A stretch of DNA of 64,000 nucleotides from an uncultured Pseudomonadota bacterium. GTDB taxonomy: Bacteria; Pseudomonadota; Gammaproteobacteria; Steroidobacterales; Steroidobacteraceae. Under the pieces are notes generated by a model, which saw only the letters and a list, made by a program, of their open reading frames with translations, ran no database searches and was not told the origin of the DNA. The DNA lies in contig CAIOZU010000018.1 of assembly GCA_903862885.1 (NCBI GenBank), positions 62,001-126,000 of the forward strand, given 5' to 3'. The position numbers and the translations under genes are program-made. This document shows positions 33,284-42,649 of the stretch, in pieces (the stretch's first letter is position 1; the number at the start of each line of letters is the position of its first letter).

Positions 33284-34231
33284 ATGCTACGGTATCTTTT
33301 CGCCCTTTTCATGCTCGATATGATGGACTCGATCCCCGCCCGCCTGCTGGCACCTCGCCATTGGCCTACTTGGCTCGCACTCGGCCTTCTTCGGCTGGTC
33401 GAATGCCTCCCCTTTGCCGCGATTTTGGTCGTTGGTAGGGCCTTAGGACGGGCGGTGTACCGCTTACCTCTGCGCTACCGCCACATCGCTCGCACCAATA
33501 TCGCGCTCTGTCTGCCCGAGCTCTCAGCAGCGGCCCAAGAGGCGACGGCCAAAGCGCATTTCGAAAACCTCGGCATATCACTGTTTGAATCCGCCATCAC
33601 GTGGTGGTCTAGCAATGCCCGTATTAACGGGCTATCAGAAATCGTTGGCTTGGAGCATTTGCACGCCGCATTGGCACGTGACCGAGGCGTCATCTTACTC
33701 ACCGCACACTTCACGACTCTGTCGATCGGCGCGCGTATTCTAAACAACCGAATACCGATTGACCCTCTGTATCGACCACTAAAAAATGCGCTGTTAGCGC
33801 ATATTTCCGGAAGCTCGTTTCGCCGTAATGCAAAGCAGCCTATTAAGCACGATGACATTCGCGGAATGATTGCCGCTCTGCGCCGCAATGAGATTGTTTG
33901 GTACGCCACCGATCAAAGCTACCGGAAAAAGGGAGCTGAGATGGTTCCTTTCTTTGGCATCCCTTGCGCCACCAACGTGTTTACCCCGCGACTGGCTGCG
34001 ATGACCGGTGCCGTCGTGTTGTATTACTACACCGAGCGACTAGCGGGGACCCGCGGCTGGCGGGGGGTGATCGAGGCGGCTTTCCCTGACTGGCCAAGCG
34101 CTGATCCGATCGCAGACACACAGCAATATCACGCACGTGTCGAGGCACAAGTGCGACGGATGCCCGATCAATACTGGTGGATCCATCGACGCTTTAAAGG
34201 CTTGAGCCCAACCGACCCAAATTACTATTAA
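33284..34231 (+). CDS. LpxL/HtrB-like lysophospholipid acyltransferase with altered active site
   Basis: 315 residues, the size of lipid A late acyltransferases. An N-terminal hydrophobic region (LFALFMLDMMDS and WPTWLALGLLRLVECLPFAAILVVG) anchors it to the inner membrane. RYRHIARTNIALCLPEL, FESAITWW, YRPLKNALLAHI, WYATDQSYRKKGAEMVPFFGIPCATN and MPDQYWWIHRRFK are family motifs. The catalytic HX4(D/E) motif normally reads HFTTLE; here it reads H142-F-T-T-L-S147, so the acidic residue is replaced by serine (TCG). Activity may be lost, weakened or changed. An ABC exporter gene follows after 22 bp. Confidence 0.85.
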   Translation: MLRYLFALFMLDMMDSIPARLLAPRHWPTWLALGLLRLVECLPFAAILVVGRALGRAVYRLPLRYRHIARTNIALCLPELSAAAQEATAKAHFENLGISLFESAITWWSSNARINGLSEIVGLEHLHAALARDRGVILLTAHFTTLSIGARILNNRIPIDPLYRPLKNALLAHISGSSFRRNAKQPIKHDDIRGMIAALRRNEIVWYATDQSYRKKGAEMVPFFGIPCATNVFTPRLAAMTGAVVLYYYTERLAGTRGWRGVIEAAFPDWPSADPIADTQQYHARVEAQVRRMPDQYWWIHRRFKGLSPTDPNYY

Positions 34232-34253
34232 CCCTAATAAAAAGCCCTATTCA

Positions 34254-36107
34254 TTGAAGTCCACCCAACCCCTATTTAATCGAAGCGAAGCGTCTACTGC
34301 ACGCAGCCGATCTTCTGCGGGCGTGTTTCGATACATGAGAGATGCGCTCGACCTCACCTGGTCTACCAATGCGCCGCTTACCTTGGTGCTGGCTCTCTTA
34401 GCGCTGCTCGTCGGCGGACTCCCGGCTGGCATTGCCTGGGTCGGGGCGCATATCGTGGATTCAGTGGTCAATGCGATACAGACTTATCCATCTATCGGTC
34501 GCAATGCTTATCGACCCGTGATGGAGTATGTGGCGCTTGAAGCACTGATCGTTGCAGCGCTGTCCGCAGCGCAGCGCGGCTTAAGCACGTGCCAGTCGCT
34601 GCTACGTGCAGAGCTTGGCCAACGCGTTAATGTAATGATTCTCGACAAAGCGCTCGAATTAGAGTTGGAGCACTTTGAAGACTCTGAGTTTTACGACAAA
34701 TTAGCTAAAGCGCGACGTGAAGCATCTACCCGACCGCTGTCGATGGTGATGCGAACTTTTAGCTTAGTACAAAACGCCATATCCGTAGTGAGCTATGGGG
34801 TCATTCTCACCCAATTCTCACCGCTAGCGGTGGTGATTTTGTTACTCGCTGGTCTTCCCGGATTTTTTGCAGAAACAAAATTCTCTGGTGAAGCTTTCCG
34901 ACTTTTCAGCTGGCGCTCTCCTGAAACGCGGATGCAGGCTTACTTAGAGAGTGTTATCGCGCGGGAAGATTATGCAAAAGAGGTGCAGCTCTTCGCTCTA
35001 GGCCCGCTCCTGCTCAAGCGATACCAGCAGATTTATAACAAATTATTTAAAGCAGATCGGGCCTTAACCATCCGACGTGATGGCTGGGGATTTCTGCTTG
35101 GCTTGCTTGCGACCGCCGGCTTATATGGTGCGTATGCTTGGATTGCCTCCAGTGCGATTCGCGGCGTCATCAGCTTAGGTGCCATGACTATGTATCTTGC
35201 GTTATTCAGGCAAGGACAGACCGCATTTTCATCAGGATTATCTGCGGTCAGCGGATTATATGAGGACAACCTGTATCTCTCGAATCTTTATGAATACTTA
35301 GAGCAGCCGATTGCACCGCGCACCGGCACTTTAAGAATAGGTAAAAACGTTGACGATGGCATCCGATTTGAAAATGTGACGTTTACCTACCCAGGTGCCA
35401 ATAGTCCCGCACTCGACCAAATCAGCTTGCATATCCGTCCGGGCGAAAGTCTGGCGCTGGTCGGTGAGAACGGCTCAGGCAAGACGACCCTGATTAAATT
35501 GCTCACCCGCCTTTATCACCCGACGTCCGGGAAGATTATTTTCGAAGGGTCTGATTTAGAAGACTGGGACAGCGCGGCGCTGCGGGCGCGCATCGGCGTG
35601 ATCTTCCAGGATTTCGCACACTATCAACTGAAGGTCGGTGAAAATATTGGTGCTGGAGATGTAACGCACTTTGAAGCACGAGAGCAGTGGGAGGCCGCGG
35701 CCACCAAAGGGCTCGCAGCGCCTTTTATCCATGACTTGCCATCCCAGTACGACACACAACTCGGCAAGTGGTTCAAGGATGGCCGAGAGCTGTCAGGCGG
35801 CCAGTGGCAGAAGATTGCCCTCGCGCGAGCTTTTATGCGGTCGGCTGCCGATGTCCTCGTACTCGATGAACCCACGGCGGCCATGGATGCCGGGGCCGAG
35901 GCGGAGATTTTCGAGCACTTCCGCCAACTCACGCGCGACCGAATCACTATTCTGATTTCCCATCGATTCTCTACGGTGCGGATGGCTGACCAAATCTTAG
36001 TGTTGCAAGGTGGTGGCGTGGTTGAGCGGGGCTCCCATGAGGAATTAATCGCCCTAAGCGGGCAATATGCTCGTCTATTTGGCCTCCAGGCCAAGGGCTA
36101 TCGGTAG
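34254..36107 (+). CDS. ABC exporter, fused permease and ATPase
   Basis: 617 residues from a TTG at 34254; ATG 34335 is an alternative that drops 27 residues. The N-terminal transmembrane domain has about six segments (PLTLVLALLALLVGGLPAGIAW, AISVVSYGVILTQFSPLAVVILLLAG, WGFLLGLLATAGLYGAYAWI). The ATPase carries Walker A G404-ENGSGKT-411, the signature LSGGQ at 513-517, and Walker B DVLVLDE at 533-539. The coupling segment HFEDSEFYDKLAKARREA resembles type I exporters found with peptide or lipid export systems. It follows the LpxL-like gene by 22 bp. The substrate is unknown; a lipid or acylated product is a guess from the neighbour. Confidence 0.85.
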   Translation: MKSTQPLFNRSEASTARSRSSAGVFRYMRDALDLTWSTNAPLTLVLALLALLVGGLPAGIAWVGAHIVDSVVNAIQTYPSIGRNAYRPVMEYVALEALIVAALSAAQRGLSTCQSLLRAELGQRVNVMILDKALELELEHFEDSEFYDKLAKARREASTRPLSMVMRTFSLVQNAISVVSYGVILTQFSPLAVVILLLAGLPGFFAETKFSGEAFRLFSWRSPETRMQAYLESVIAREDYAKEVQLFALGPLLLKRYQQIYNKLFKADRALTIRRDGWGFLLGLLATAGLYGAYAWIASSAIRGVISLGAMTMYLALFRQGQTAFSSGLSAVSGLYEDNLYLSNLYEYLEQPIAPRTGTLRIGKNVDDGIRFENVTFTYPGANSPALDQISLHIRPGESLALVGENGSGKTTLIKLLTRLYHPTSGKIIFEGSDLEDWDSAALRARIGVIFQDFAHYQLKVGENIGAGDVTHFEAREQWEAAATKGLAAPFIHDLPSQYDTQLGKWFKDGRELSGGQWQKIALARAFMRSAADVLVLDEPTAAMDAGAEAEIFEHFRQLTRDRITILISHRFSTVRMADQILVLQGGGVVERGSHEELIALSGQYARLFGLQAKGYR

Positions 36108-36152
36108 TGATCCGATACCACGATATAATCCCGCCTCACGAGGCACATTGAT

Positions 36153-37127
36153 ATGAAGCTCCATCAACTCCGCTATCTCACCGCCGTCGTCCAAAACGGA
36201 CTCAACATCACGACGGCAGCCCGTAAGTTACATACGTCCCAGCCAGGTGTAAGCAAGCAATTAAAGCTCCTTGAAGATGAGTTGGGGTTCCCCTTGTTCG
36301 AGCGCGACGGGCGTAACCTCATCAGCGTGACAGCAGCCGGTCAGGAGGTCGTGGATCGTGCTATGCGGATCCTGGAAGAAGCCCAGAATATCCGTCGCTT
36401 ATCCGCTGACCTGAAGGACGACCAGAGTGGCTCGCTGGCCATTGGCACGACGCACACGCAAGCGCGCTATGTGCTCCCGCCCGCCGTAACAGCCTTTCGG
36501 CAACGCTATCCCGATGTGGACTTACACCTCCACCAAGGCACCACGGACCAGATTGCGGAGTTGGCCCGCCTCGATCGTATCGACTTCGCGATTGCCACGG
36601 GTGGCGACGAAATATTCCCTGGTCTCGTATTGCTGCCCTGCTATCGCTGGCACCGAGCCATTGTGGTGCCTAAAGGGCATCCACTCACCAAGGAAAAGAA
36701 GCTGACGTTAGCAGCACTGTCTAAGTACCCCATCGTGACGTATACCTTTAGCTTCACAGGCAGGTCTTCTCTCCCTGCCCTATTTGAGAGCGCCGGTCTA
36801 AAACTCAATGTGGCTTTAACGGCCAGCGACGCTGATGTGATTAAGACCTACGTCCGCTTAGGGATGGGTGTAGGCATCGTGGCCAGCATGGCGATCGATG
36901 CGGAGGCGGATCGAGATTTAGTGGTGATCCGTGCGGAGCACTTATTCTCACCGCACGTCAGTTGGATCGGGTTCAGGCGCGGTCGTTTACTTCGCGGCTA
37001 TATGTATGATTTTCTAAAAACATTCGCGCCGCACCTGACCCGTCGGCTGGTTGATCAAGCCGTACGTGCCGGCTCTGGTACCGAGCTAGCCGCACTTTTT
37101 GACGACATCACATTACCAAACCTCTAG
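36153..37127 (+). CDS. cysB: LysR-type regulator CysB
   Basis: 324 residues, the usual CysB length. The N-terminal MKLHQLRYLTAVVQNGLNITTAARKLHTSQPGVSKQLKLLEDELG is the specific CysB/Cbl helix-turn-helix; the effector domain contains the TTHTQARY segment that binds the inducer or sulfate. It activates sulfate assimilation and cysteine genes. The cysK/acyltransferase pair at 21-23 kb would be a natural target. If the organism makes O-succinylserine instead of O-acetylserine, the inducer may differ from N-acetylserine (inference). Confidence 0.94.
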   Translation: MKLHQLRYLTAVVQNGLNITTAARKLHTSQPGVSKQLKLLEDELGFPLFERDGRNLISVTAAGQEVVDRAMRILEEAQNIRRLSADLKDDQSGSLAIGTTHTQARYVLPPAVTAFRQRYPDVDLHLHQGTTDQIAELARLDRIDFAIATGGDEIFPGLVLLPCYRWHRAIVVPKGHPLTKEKKLTLAALSKYPIVTYTFSFTGRSSLPALFESAGLKLNVALTASDADVIKTYVRLGMGVGIVASMAIDAEADRDLVVIRAEHLFSPHVSWIGFRRGRLLRGYMYDFLKTFAPHLTRRLVDQAVRAGSGTELAALFDDITLPNL

Positions 37128-37160
37128 TCCCATCATTGCCATGGCGTCGAATTGTTCTAT

Positions 37161-38387
37161 ATGCGATTAAGCTATTTACAATGCATTCTGGCCGCACTCC
37201 TCATTGTGGTACTCGGTGGCTGCACGCGCTCCTCTGATCTGCTGGTGCCGGGCAATTATCGGGCTGTGTTGGCAGTGCCTGGTGGGGATCTTCCTTTCCA
37301 GTTGAGGGTCACTATTGAAAAGGGGGCCCCCAGAGCGATCATCCAGAACGGTTCTGAGAATGTGCGCATCACTGAAATCGCACGCGCAGGAAATCACGTG
37401 GTGCTACGGATTCCAGGCTACGCAAATCAGCTTGAGGTGCAGGCATCAGAAGAGGGGTATCGGGGTGATGCCGTGATGGTGCGCCCCGGCGGCAAGACGA
37501 TTCGTTTGCCTCTATCCATTACGCGTCACCAGTCGTGGCGATTCTTCCAAAATGCGGACGATCACCCAATGAAAGTCGGTGGGCGATGGTCCATCCGCTT
37601 TTCCGACGAGGGCGGTAGCAGTCCTGCCATTGGCGAATTCACTCAAGACGGCGCGCATGTCACCGCCACCATCTTAGATCCCACGGGTGACCACCGCTTT
37701 ATAGAGGGTGAGGTGAGAGGTCAAAACCTTCTGCTCTCGCGCTTTGATGGTGGATCGGCGTATTTATATCACGCCACACTGCAGGCAGATGGCACGCTCG
37801 TGGGCAAATGGTGGTCCGGCGCTTGGCATGTCTCGGACTTAGTCGCCCATCGCGACGAGCACGCGACACTGACCGACCCGGCGACGGGGCAATGGCCGGA
37901 ACGGTTATCTTTTTCATTTCCAGACCTCGATGGCAAGATGGTCTCGTCAACCGACACTCGCTTCCAGGGCAAGGTCACCATCGTCTCCCTAGGCGGTAGC
38001 TGGTGTCCTAACTGCCATGATGAGGCGGCCTTCTTGCTACCGATTTACCGCGACTTGCGTGATCGTGGACTTGAAGTGGTATTTCTGGAATTCGAGCACT
38101 TCGGCAATATGCCAGAGGCGGTTGCCGCCAACCGCCGCTTTGCGCAGAAGATCGACATCCCATGGCCGATATTAGTCGCCGGTATCTCAGATCGTGAAAA
38201 CGCGGTGAGTAAATTGCCTGACTTGAAGAAAATATTTGCTTTCCCAACCACGCTGGTCATCGATCGGCACGGCAAAGTCCGGGATTTTCAATCCGGCTTT
38301 ACCGGCCCCGCGACCGGCGCTCACTATGATGTCTTCAAGGCTGAGTTCACTAAACTGATCGCCGACCTCTTGGCGGAATCGCCCTAG
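37161..38387 (+). CDS. TlpA-like thioredoxin-fold lipoprotein
   Basis: 408 residues from the ATG at 37161; a TTG three codons upstream is possible. A type II signal ends at C21 (VVLGGC). A beta-rich region of about 240 residues with no named domain precedes a redoxin domain: FSFPDLDGKMVSS, VTIVSLGGSWCPNCHDE with the redox pair C282-C285, and the cis-Pro region FAFPTTLVIDRHG. It is probably a membrane-tethered periplasmic disulfide reductase or oxidant. WCPNC is typical of the TlpA/ResA group. It lies 33 bp after cysB. Confidence 0.83.
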   Translation: MRLSYLQCILAALLIVVLGGCTRSSDLLVPGNYRAVLAVPGGDLPFQLRVTIEKGAPRAIIQNGSENVRITEIARAGNHVVLRIPGYANQLEVQASEEGYRGDAVMVRPGGKTIRLPLSITRHQSWRFFQNADDHPMKVGGRWSIRFSDEGGSSPAIGEFTQDGAHVTATILDPTGDHRFIEGEVRGQNLLLSRFDGGSAYLYHATLQADGTLVGKWWSGAWHVSDLVAHRDEHATLTDPATGQWPERLSFSFPDLDGKMVSSTDTRFQGKVTIVSLGGSWCPNCHDEAAFLLPIYRDLRDRGLEVVFLEFEHFGNMPEAVAANRRFAQKIDIPWPILVAGISDRENAVSKLPDLKKIFAFPTTLVIDRHGKVRDFQSGFTGPATGAHYDVFKAEFTKLIADLLAESP

Positions 38388-38438
38388 GCTGCTGCCTGCG
38401 GCTCTTCGCCCCCACTACGCAAAGATAGGACAGACCGT

Positions 38439-38921
38439 ATGCCGTCTTTTGATGCTGTTTCGGAACTGAATCACCACGAAGTGGAAAACGCGACTGATCA
38501 GGCCAATCGCGAGGTGGAGCTGCGCTTTGATTTTAAGGGCACAGATGCCAAGTTTGTGCGCCAGGGTGGGGAGATTACGCTGGAAGCACCCGCGGAGTTT
38601 CAGGTCAAGCAGATGCTCGACATACTGCGACTAAAGCTAGCGAAGCGAGGCATTGATTTGGTGTGTCTCGAGGAAGGGGAACCAGAGGTAAATCTGGCGC
38701 GTGCGAAACAGAAAGTAACGCTACGCGAAGGTATCAACAGCGAGAGCGCCAAAAAACTGCAAAAAGCCATTAAGGATTCCAAGCTAAAAGTACAAGCCGC
38801 AATCCAAGGGGACAAGCTGCGGGTGACCGGCAAAAGTCGGGACGATTTGCAGGAAGCAATGGCGCTGCTAAGGCAGCAGAAGGTCGATGTGCCACTGCAG
38901 TTTAATAATTTTCGCGATTAA
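38439..38921 (+). CDS. YajQ family nucleotide-binding protein
   Basis: 160 residues, full length. MPSFDAVSELNHHEVENATDQANREVELRFDFKGT opens the family, and the repeated ferredoxin-like fold closes with VDVPLQFNNFRD. The Xanthomonas member binds cyclic di-GMP and affects virulence; others bind nucleotides or tRNA. A good SD is not obvious, but the start is fixed by the family alignment. Confidence 0.93.
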   Translation: MPSFDAVSELNHHEVENATDQANREVELRFDFKGTDAKFVRQGGEITLEAPAEFQVKQMLDILRLKLAKRGIDLVCLEEGEPEVNLARAKQKVTLREGINSESAKKLQKAIKDSKLKVQAAIQGDKLRVTGKSRDDLQEAMALLRQQKVDVPLQFNNFRD

Positions 38922-39041
38922 GACCTAAAGCGGCATGCTTTCGTTAAAAGCTACGGAGTCGCCGACTCAACAGACCGCAGAGTCTGATGCGATCGTAGGA
39001 CCCATGAAGGCGATTAAGACTCATTTACACAGGAAGTCGTC

Positions 39042-39470
39042 ATGAATAACTTACTCAACCCACTGCTGGATCGCTTAAGCCAGCCACTGGATACCACCGG
39101 CCGCGTTTTGCTCGGCCTGTATTTTTGTCTGCCGGGCATCATGAAAGTGGTTGGCTTTACCGGCACACTCGCTTATATGCAGCAGCATGGCGTACCGTGG
39201 CCGTTACCCTTGTTACTGATCACCATTGTGCTTGAAGTGGGTGGAGGCCTTGCGCTGATCGTTGGTTATCAAACGAGGATCGTCTCTTTCCTCCTAGCAG
39301 GGCTTACGCTGCTGATCTGTATCTATATGCATGACTTCTGGAGGCACTACGAGGGCGGAAGTCAGCCACATGAGTTACAGAACTTCATTAAAAACTTAGG
39401 TATCTTTGCTGGCCTTTTACTTCTGATAGGGCGTCGCGTGCAGCCGGTATCACGCACCGTACGCGCCTAG
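39042..39470 (+). CDS. DoxX family membrane protein
   Basis: 142 residues with four hydrophobic segments. GRVLLGLYFCLPGIMKVVGFTGTLAYMQQHGVPWPLPLLLITIVLEVGGGLALIVGYQTR is the DoxX pattern. DoxX proteins are small inner-membrane proteins linked to thiosulfate:quinone oxidoreductase or redox stress in some species; the function here is unknown. SD AGGAAG precedes the ATG. Confidence 0.85.
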   Translation: MNNLLNPLLDRLSQPLDTTGRVLLGLYFCLPGIMKVVGFTGTLAYMQQHGVPWPLPLLLITIVLEVGGGLALIVGYQTRIVSFLLAGLTLLICIYMHDFWRHYEGGSQPHELQNFIKNLGIFAGLLLLIGRRVQPVSRTVRA

Positions 39471-39614
39471 GGCACCTGTCAAACCACGATATGGCTGGTC
39501 GGCTAGCCATCCGGTCGTAGGTGCTTAAGAATAACGATCGAGGAATGGCAGTGATATTCTATGCTCGGCATAGGCCTCTGTTCCCTCTCCCTGTGACAGG
39601 CCGGACTTCGTACC

Positions 39615-40568
39615 ATGGTAAAGGCAGTATTTCTTGACTACGGTTCGGTTAGCTTTGACGGTGATCTGAATGACGCGGCGCTGACAGCCGCACTCCCTGC
39701 GCTGCAGATTTATCAGAACACACGAGACGAAGAAGCCGATGCGCGCCTTACCGACTGCGTTGTGGCGCTCTCGAATTCTATTCAATACGGTCGCGAACGC
39801 CTACTACGCCATCCTAAGTTAAGGCTGATCGCCCTCACGGCAACCGGGACCAACAGCGTAGATCTGGAGGCTGCACGTGAGCTTGGCGTCGCTGTATGCA
39901 ACATACGCGACTACTGTACTGCATCGATTGTGCAGCACGTCTTTGCAGGTCTACTGGCATTGACCCATCATATTCGTGAATATGACAGTGCGGTGAAAGC
40001 AGGACGATGGGAGCGTATTCATCAGCACGTCGCTCTAGCACCCATCCGCGAGCTGGCGGGGCGCACCCTCGGCATCGTCGGTTTCGGCATGCTAGGCCAG
40101 GCCGTTGCTCGCGCGGCTGACGCCTTCGGGATGCATGTCTTAGTCGCAGGCAGGCCGGGTCACGCGGCGGCAGGTCGGATAGCGCTCACTGAGTTATTGC
40201 CGCAGGTCGACGTGCTGTCATTACACTGCCCCATCACACCTGAGACCAAGTATTTAATTAATCGCACGTCACTCAACTTACTTCCGTCGGATGCTATCCT
40301 CATTAACACGGCGCGGGGGGGGCTAGTCGACGCGCAGGCCTTGGCAGAGGCGCTCCGTGGGCGAACCCTAGGAGGCGCCTTCATCGATGTACTCGCAGAG
40401 GAGCCGCCGACGTCAGACAGCCCACTGCTGAATGTGGATATTCCTAATCTCATCTTGTCGCCGCACATGGGCTGGGCGGCGCGCGAGGCTCGTCAGCGTG
40501 CGGTCGATGAACTGGCAAAGAACGTAACTGATTTTCTGCGTGGCGGCACACGGAATCGTATTGTTTAA
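39615..40568 (+). CDS. D-2-hydroxyacid dehydrogenase (glycerate dehydrogenase-like)
   Basis: 317 residues. NAD-binding GIVGFGMLGQ (G156, G158, G161), catalytic R234 (NTARGGLVD), E263 (DVLAEEPP) and H284 (LSPHMGWA) are all present. Length and GTNSVDLEAARELGVAVCNIRDY match hydroxypyruvate reductase/glycerate dehydrogenase. The substrate cannot be fixed from sequence alone, and no serine or glyoxylate pathway gene is adjacent. Confidence 0.88.
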   Translation: MVKAVFLDYGSVSFDGDLNDAALTAALPALQIYQNTRDEEADARLTDCVVALSNSIQYGRERLLRHPKLRLIALTATGTNSVDLEAARELGVAVCNIRDYCTASIVQHVFAGLLALTHHIREYDSAVKAGRWERIHQHVALAPIRELAGRTLGIVGFGMLGQAVARAADAFGMHVLVAGRPGHAAAGRIALTELLPQVDVLSLHCPITPETKYLINRTSLNLLPSDAILINTARGGLVDAQALAEALRGRTLGGAFIDVLAEEPPTSDSPLLNVDIPNLILSPHMGWAAREARQRAVDELAKNVTDFLRGGTRNRIV

Positions 40569-40622
40569 ATTGACATATTCAACGCTCGGCAAGTCCTTAG
40601 CTAAGGACAAGAGAGACAGTAA

Positions 40623-41114
40623 TTGAACTCGACACCCCGGGCACTGCGTTCACTTTTAGTCCTAAGACTGATCGCGGTATTTAAATTTGCAAAAGCCCTC
40701 TTCGTCATCGCAGCGGGTTTTGGGCTGCTGTCATTCTTCAATCCATCGGTATCGAATTATCTGTATGGCTTGCTAGATGAGCTGCCGTACCAGTTTGAAC
40801 AGCGACTGTTACACAACGTACTCGACTTCCTGAGTGGTTTAAGTCCGATTCGGCTTCGCACCTTCGCGATGGCTACTTTTGCTTATGCGGGATTGTTTTT
40901 GGTTGAAGGTATCGGCTTATGGCAGGGCCTCCATTGGGCGGAGGTTTTGACGCTGATTGCGACCAGTACGTTAATTCCGGTAGAACTCTATGAGTTGTCG
41001 ATTGGAATCAGTTTCGCCAAGATCATGGTATTGGTTTTGAATTTAATGATTCTTGGTTATCTCATCATGCGGTTGCGCCGAGAGCGCGCTTGGGCACACA
41101 AAGCACAGCAGTAG
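40623..41114 (+). CDS. DUF2127 family membrane protein
   Basis: 163 residues from a TTG start with GAGAG upstream. LRLIAVFKFAKALFVIAAGFGLLSF and VEGIGLWQGLHWAEVLTLIATSTLIPVELYEL are DUF2127 signatures, with four membrane segments. The function is unknown. It follows the dehydrogenase gene by 54 bp and converges with the EamA gene. Confidence 0.82.
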   Translation: MNSTPRALRSLLVLRLIAVFKFAKALFVIAAGFGLLSFFNPSVSNYLYGLLDELPYQFEQRLLHNVLDFLSGLSPIRLRTFAMATFAYAGLFLVEGIGLWQGLHWAEVLTLIATSTLIPVELYELSIGISFAKIMVLVLNLMILGYLIMRLRRERAWAHKAQQ

Positions 41115-41116
41115 TC

Positions 41117-41160
41117 GCGACAGCGCAGTCATTCGTTTTAGTCAAAGCCTGCTGTCGCGC
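41117..41160. terminator. Hairpin between convergent DUF2127 and EamA genes
   Basis: CGCGACAGC (41117-41125) pairs perfectly with GCTGTCGCG (41152-41160) around a 26-base loop containing CGTTTTAG. It fills the 53-bp gap between the two stop codons and may serve both genes. No T-run follows the stem. Confidence 0.4.
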
Positions 41161-41167
41161 GCTGTGG

Positions 41168-42070
41168 CTAAAGCGGTGTACGGTGCGAGCGATTGGCAAT
41201 CACGACGCCGGCTAGGACCGTGCCTAGGCCGATCATGGTGCCGAGGTCTAAGTGGTCGTCTAGGATCAGCCAACCAAAAAAAGTAGCGAACACGGGCACC
41301 AGCGGCATAAAGCGCGCCGTACCGGCAGCGCCGAGTCGTTCGACCGCGTAATTGAAAGCAATCAGTGCAATGACGCCGGTCAAGGCTCCCTGATAGACCG
41401 CCTGCAGTATAAGGAATTTGGGTGGAGCGGCGACCGCCAACTGGCCGAGTCCACCCCGCAGTATATAGATCGGTATGTACACGAGGGCATTCACCACTGA
41501 CACGAAAGCGGCGGTCACCATAGGCTGCATACGCATCACTCGGCTGACGACGGTGAAGGTGGCCCAACACGAAGACGCTAGTAAAATCAGTGCAAAGCCC
41601 GCGAGATGGGCACCTCCACTGAAGACATCGCGTGACAGAATCGCCAATACACCAGCGATCGTGAGAGCGAGGCCAAGCAGTTGGACTTTACTGGGATGTT
41701 CTTTAAGAAATGCCCACACCAAGAGCACGGCGATAGGACTCACCGCACCAGGACCCAACACGGCACCTTGGCCAGAGGTGGCCAGACGCATGCCGTAGGC
41801 GAATAGCAAAAAGTAAGGCACGCCCGCCCCGACCGTCATGGCGAGCAGTAACCAAGGACGGTGCCAAGGAACGTCGCGCCAGCGCAGCAGCAGCACGGGT
41901 AACAGCAGTAGCCCCGCCATGCCGTACCGCAACGCCGCCACATCGCCAGGTGTGAGGCGACTTAAAACGCCGAGGCGGGTCACAGGCACCCATCCAGCGT
42001 AGACAGTCACGGCAAATAAAACAGCCGCCAGTCCCAGTCGGCGCTGCACTCTCTCTTCGGGGTCATTCAT
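41168..42070 (-). CDS. EamA/DMT family transporter
   Basis: 300 residues with ten predicted transmembrane helices in two EamA repeats; the first ends around PVLLLRWRDVPW and the second contains AGFALILLASSCWATFTVVSRVM and GALTGVIALIAFNYAVERLGAAGTARFMPLVPVFATFFGWLILDD. It probably exports amino acids, metabolites or drugs; the substrate is unknown. It lies 42 bp after the NUDIX gene on the same strand. Confidence 0.88.
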   Translation of the reverse strand: MNDPEERVQRRLGLAAVLFAVTVYAGWVPVTRLGVLSRLTPGDVAALRYGMAGLLLLPVLLLRWRDVPWHRPWLLLAMTVGAGVPYFLLFAYGMRLATSGQGAVLGPGAVSPIAVLLVWAFLKEHPSKVQLLGLALTIAGVLAILSRDVFSGGAHLAGFALILLASSCWATFTVVSRVMRMQPMVTAAFVSVVNALVYIPIYILRGGLGQLAVAAPPKFLILQAVYQGALTGVIALIAFNYAVERLGAAGTARFMPLVPVFATFFGWLILDDHLDLGTMIGLGTVLAGVVIANRSHRTPL

Positions 42071-42112
42071 GTGAGCTAAGCCGGCGATGACACGCGGTAG
42101 AAAAAAGACGCC

Positions 42113-42544
42113 TTAAGACGGATTGCTTTCAATGCGCTCCAGCGCCCAATGCAAAACTCTCCGCAAACGCGGCACAGTAAGGGCAAGCGCTTGGTCGTGT
42201 GAGACCCAGCGGTATTCATGGTGCTCCGCTCGACCCAAACTCGGATTGATCGGCAAAGACACGGGAGCCCCCGCCGAGCGCGCCACGAAGAAACGCACCA
42301 CTTTGCCACCCGCATAGGGCTCCGTATCAATCGTGTCCTCGCCCCACAGAAATTCGAGGTCATGCAGTCCTGTCTCTTCACGCACTTCACGCATCGCAGC
42401 TTGTAAGGGGGTTTCTTCGGCTTCCATGCCGCCTTTGGGAAGATCCCAGTTGCGGTAAGCACGCAACAACAGGAATTCACGGTGTCCACTCAAGTCGCGG
42501 ACTACCACGACCCCCGCTCCGCGCTTAGTGGCCCGACTTCGCAT
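42113..42544 (-). CDS. NUDIX hydrolase (diadenosine tetraphosphatase-like)
   Basis: 143 residues from the ATG at 42544, where the fold begins (SRATKRGAGVVVVRD). The NUDIX box GX5EX7REUXEEXGU is exact: GGMEAEETPLQAAMREVREETGL. WDLPKGG before it is typical of bis(5'-nucleosyl)-tetraphosphatases and related dinucleotide hydrolases. It is divergent from oxyR (105-bp gap). Confidence 0.87.
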   Translation of the reverse strand: MRSRATKRGAGVVVVRDLSGHREFLLLRAYRNWDLPKGGMEAEETPLQAAMREVREETGLHDLEFLWGEDTIDTEPYAGGKVVRFFVARSAGAPVSLPINPSLGRAEHHEYRWVSHDQALALTVPRLRRVLHWALERIESNPS

Positions 42545-42649
42545 GGCACACAGTATAAGCGGGCCGACCCCTCGTCGCCCAATAGAGCGGGGCGAGGCGA
42601 GAAACATCGATAGTTACTATTAGAATAATGATTTTGATAGACTGTATAA

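Noticed and set aside
42610-42640. OxyR autoregulatory box before oxyR
   Set aside because: ATAG and CTAT half-sites occur, but not with the N7 spacing of the consensus, so no site is called.
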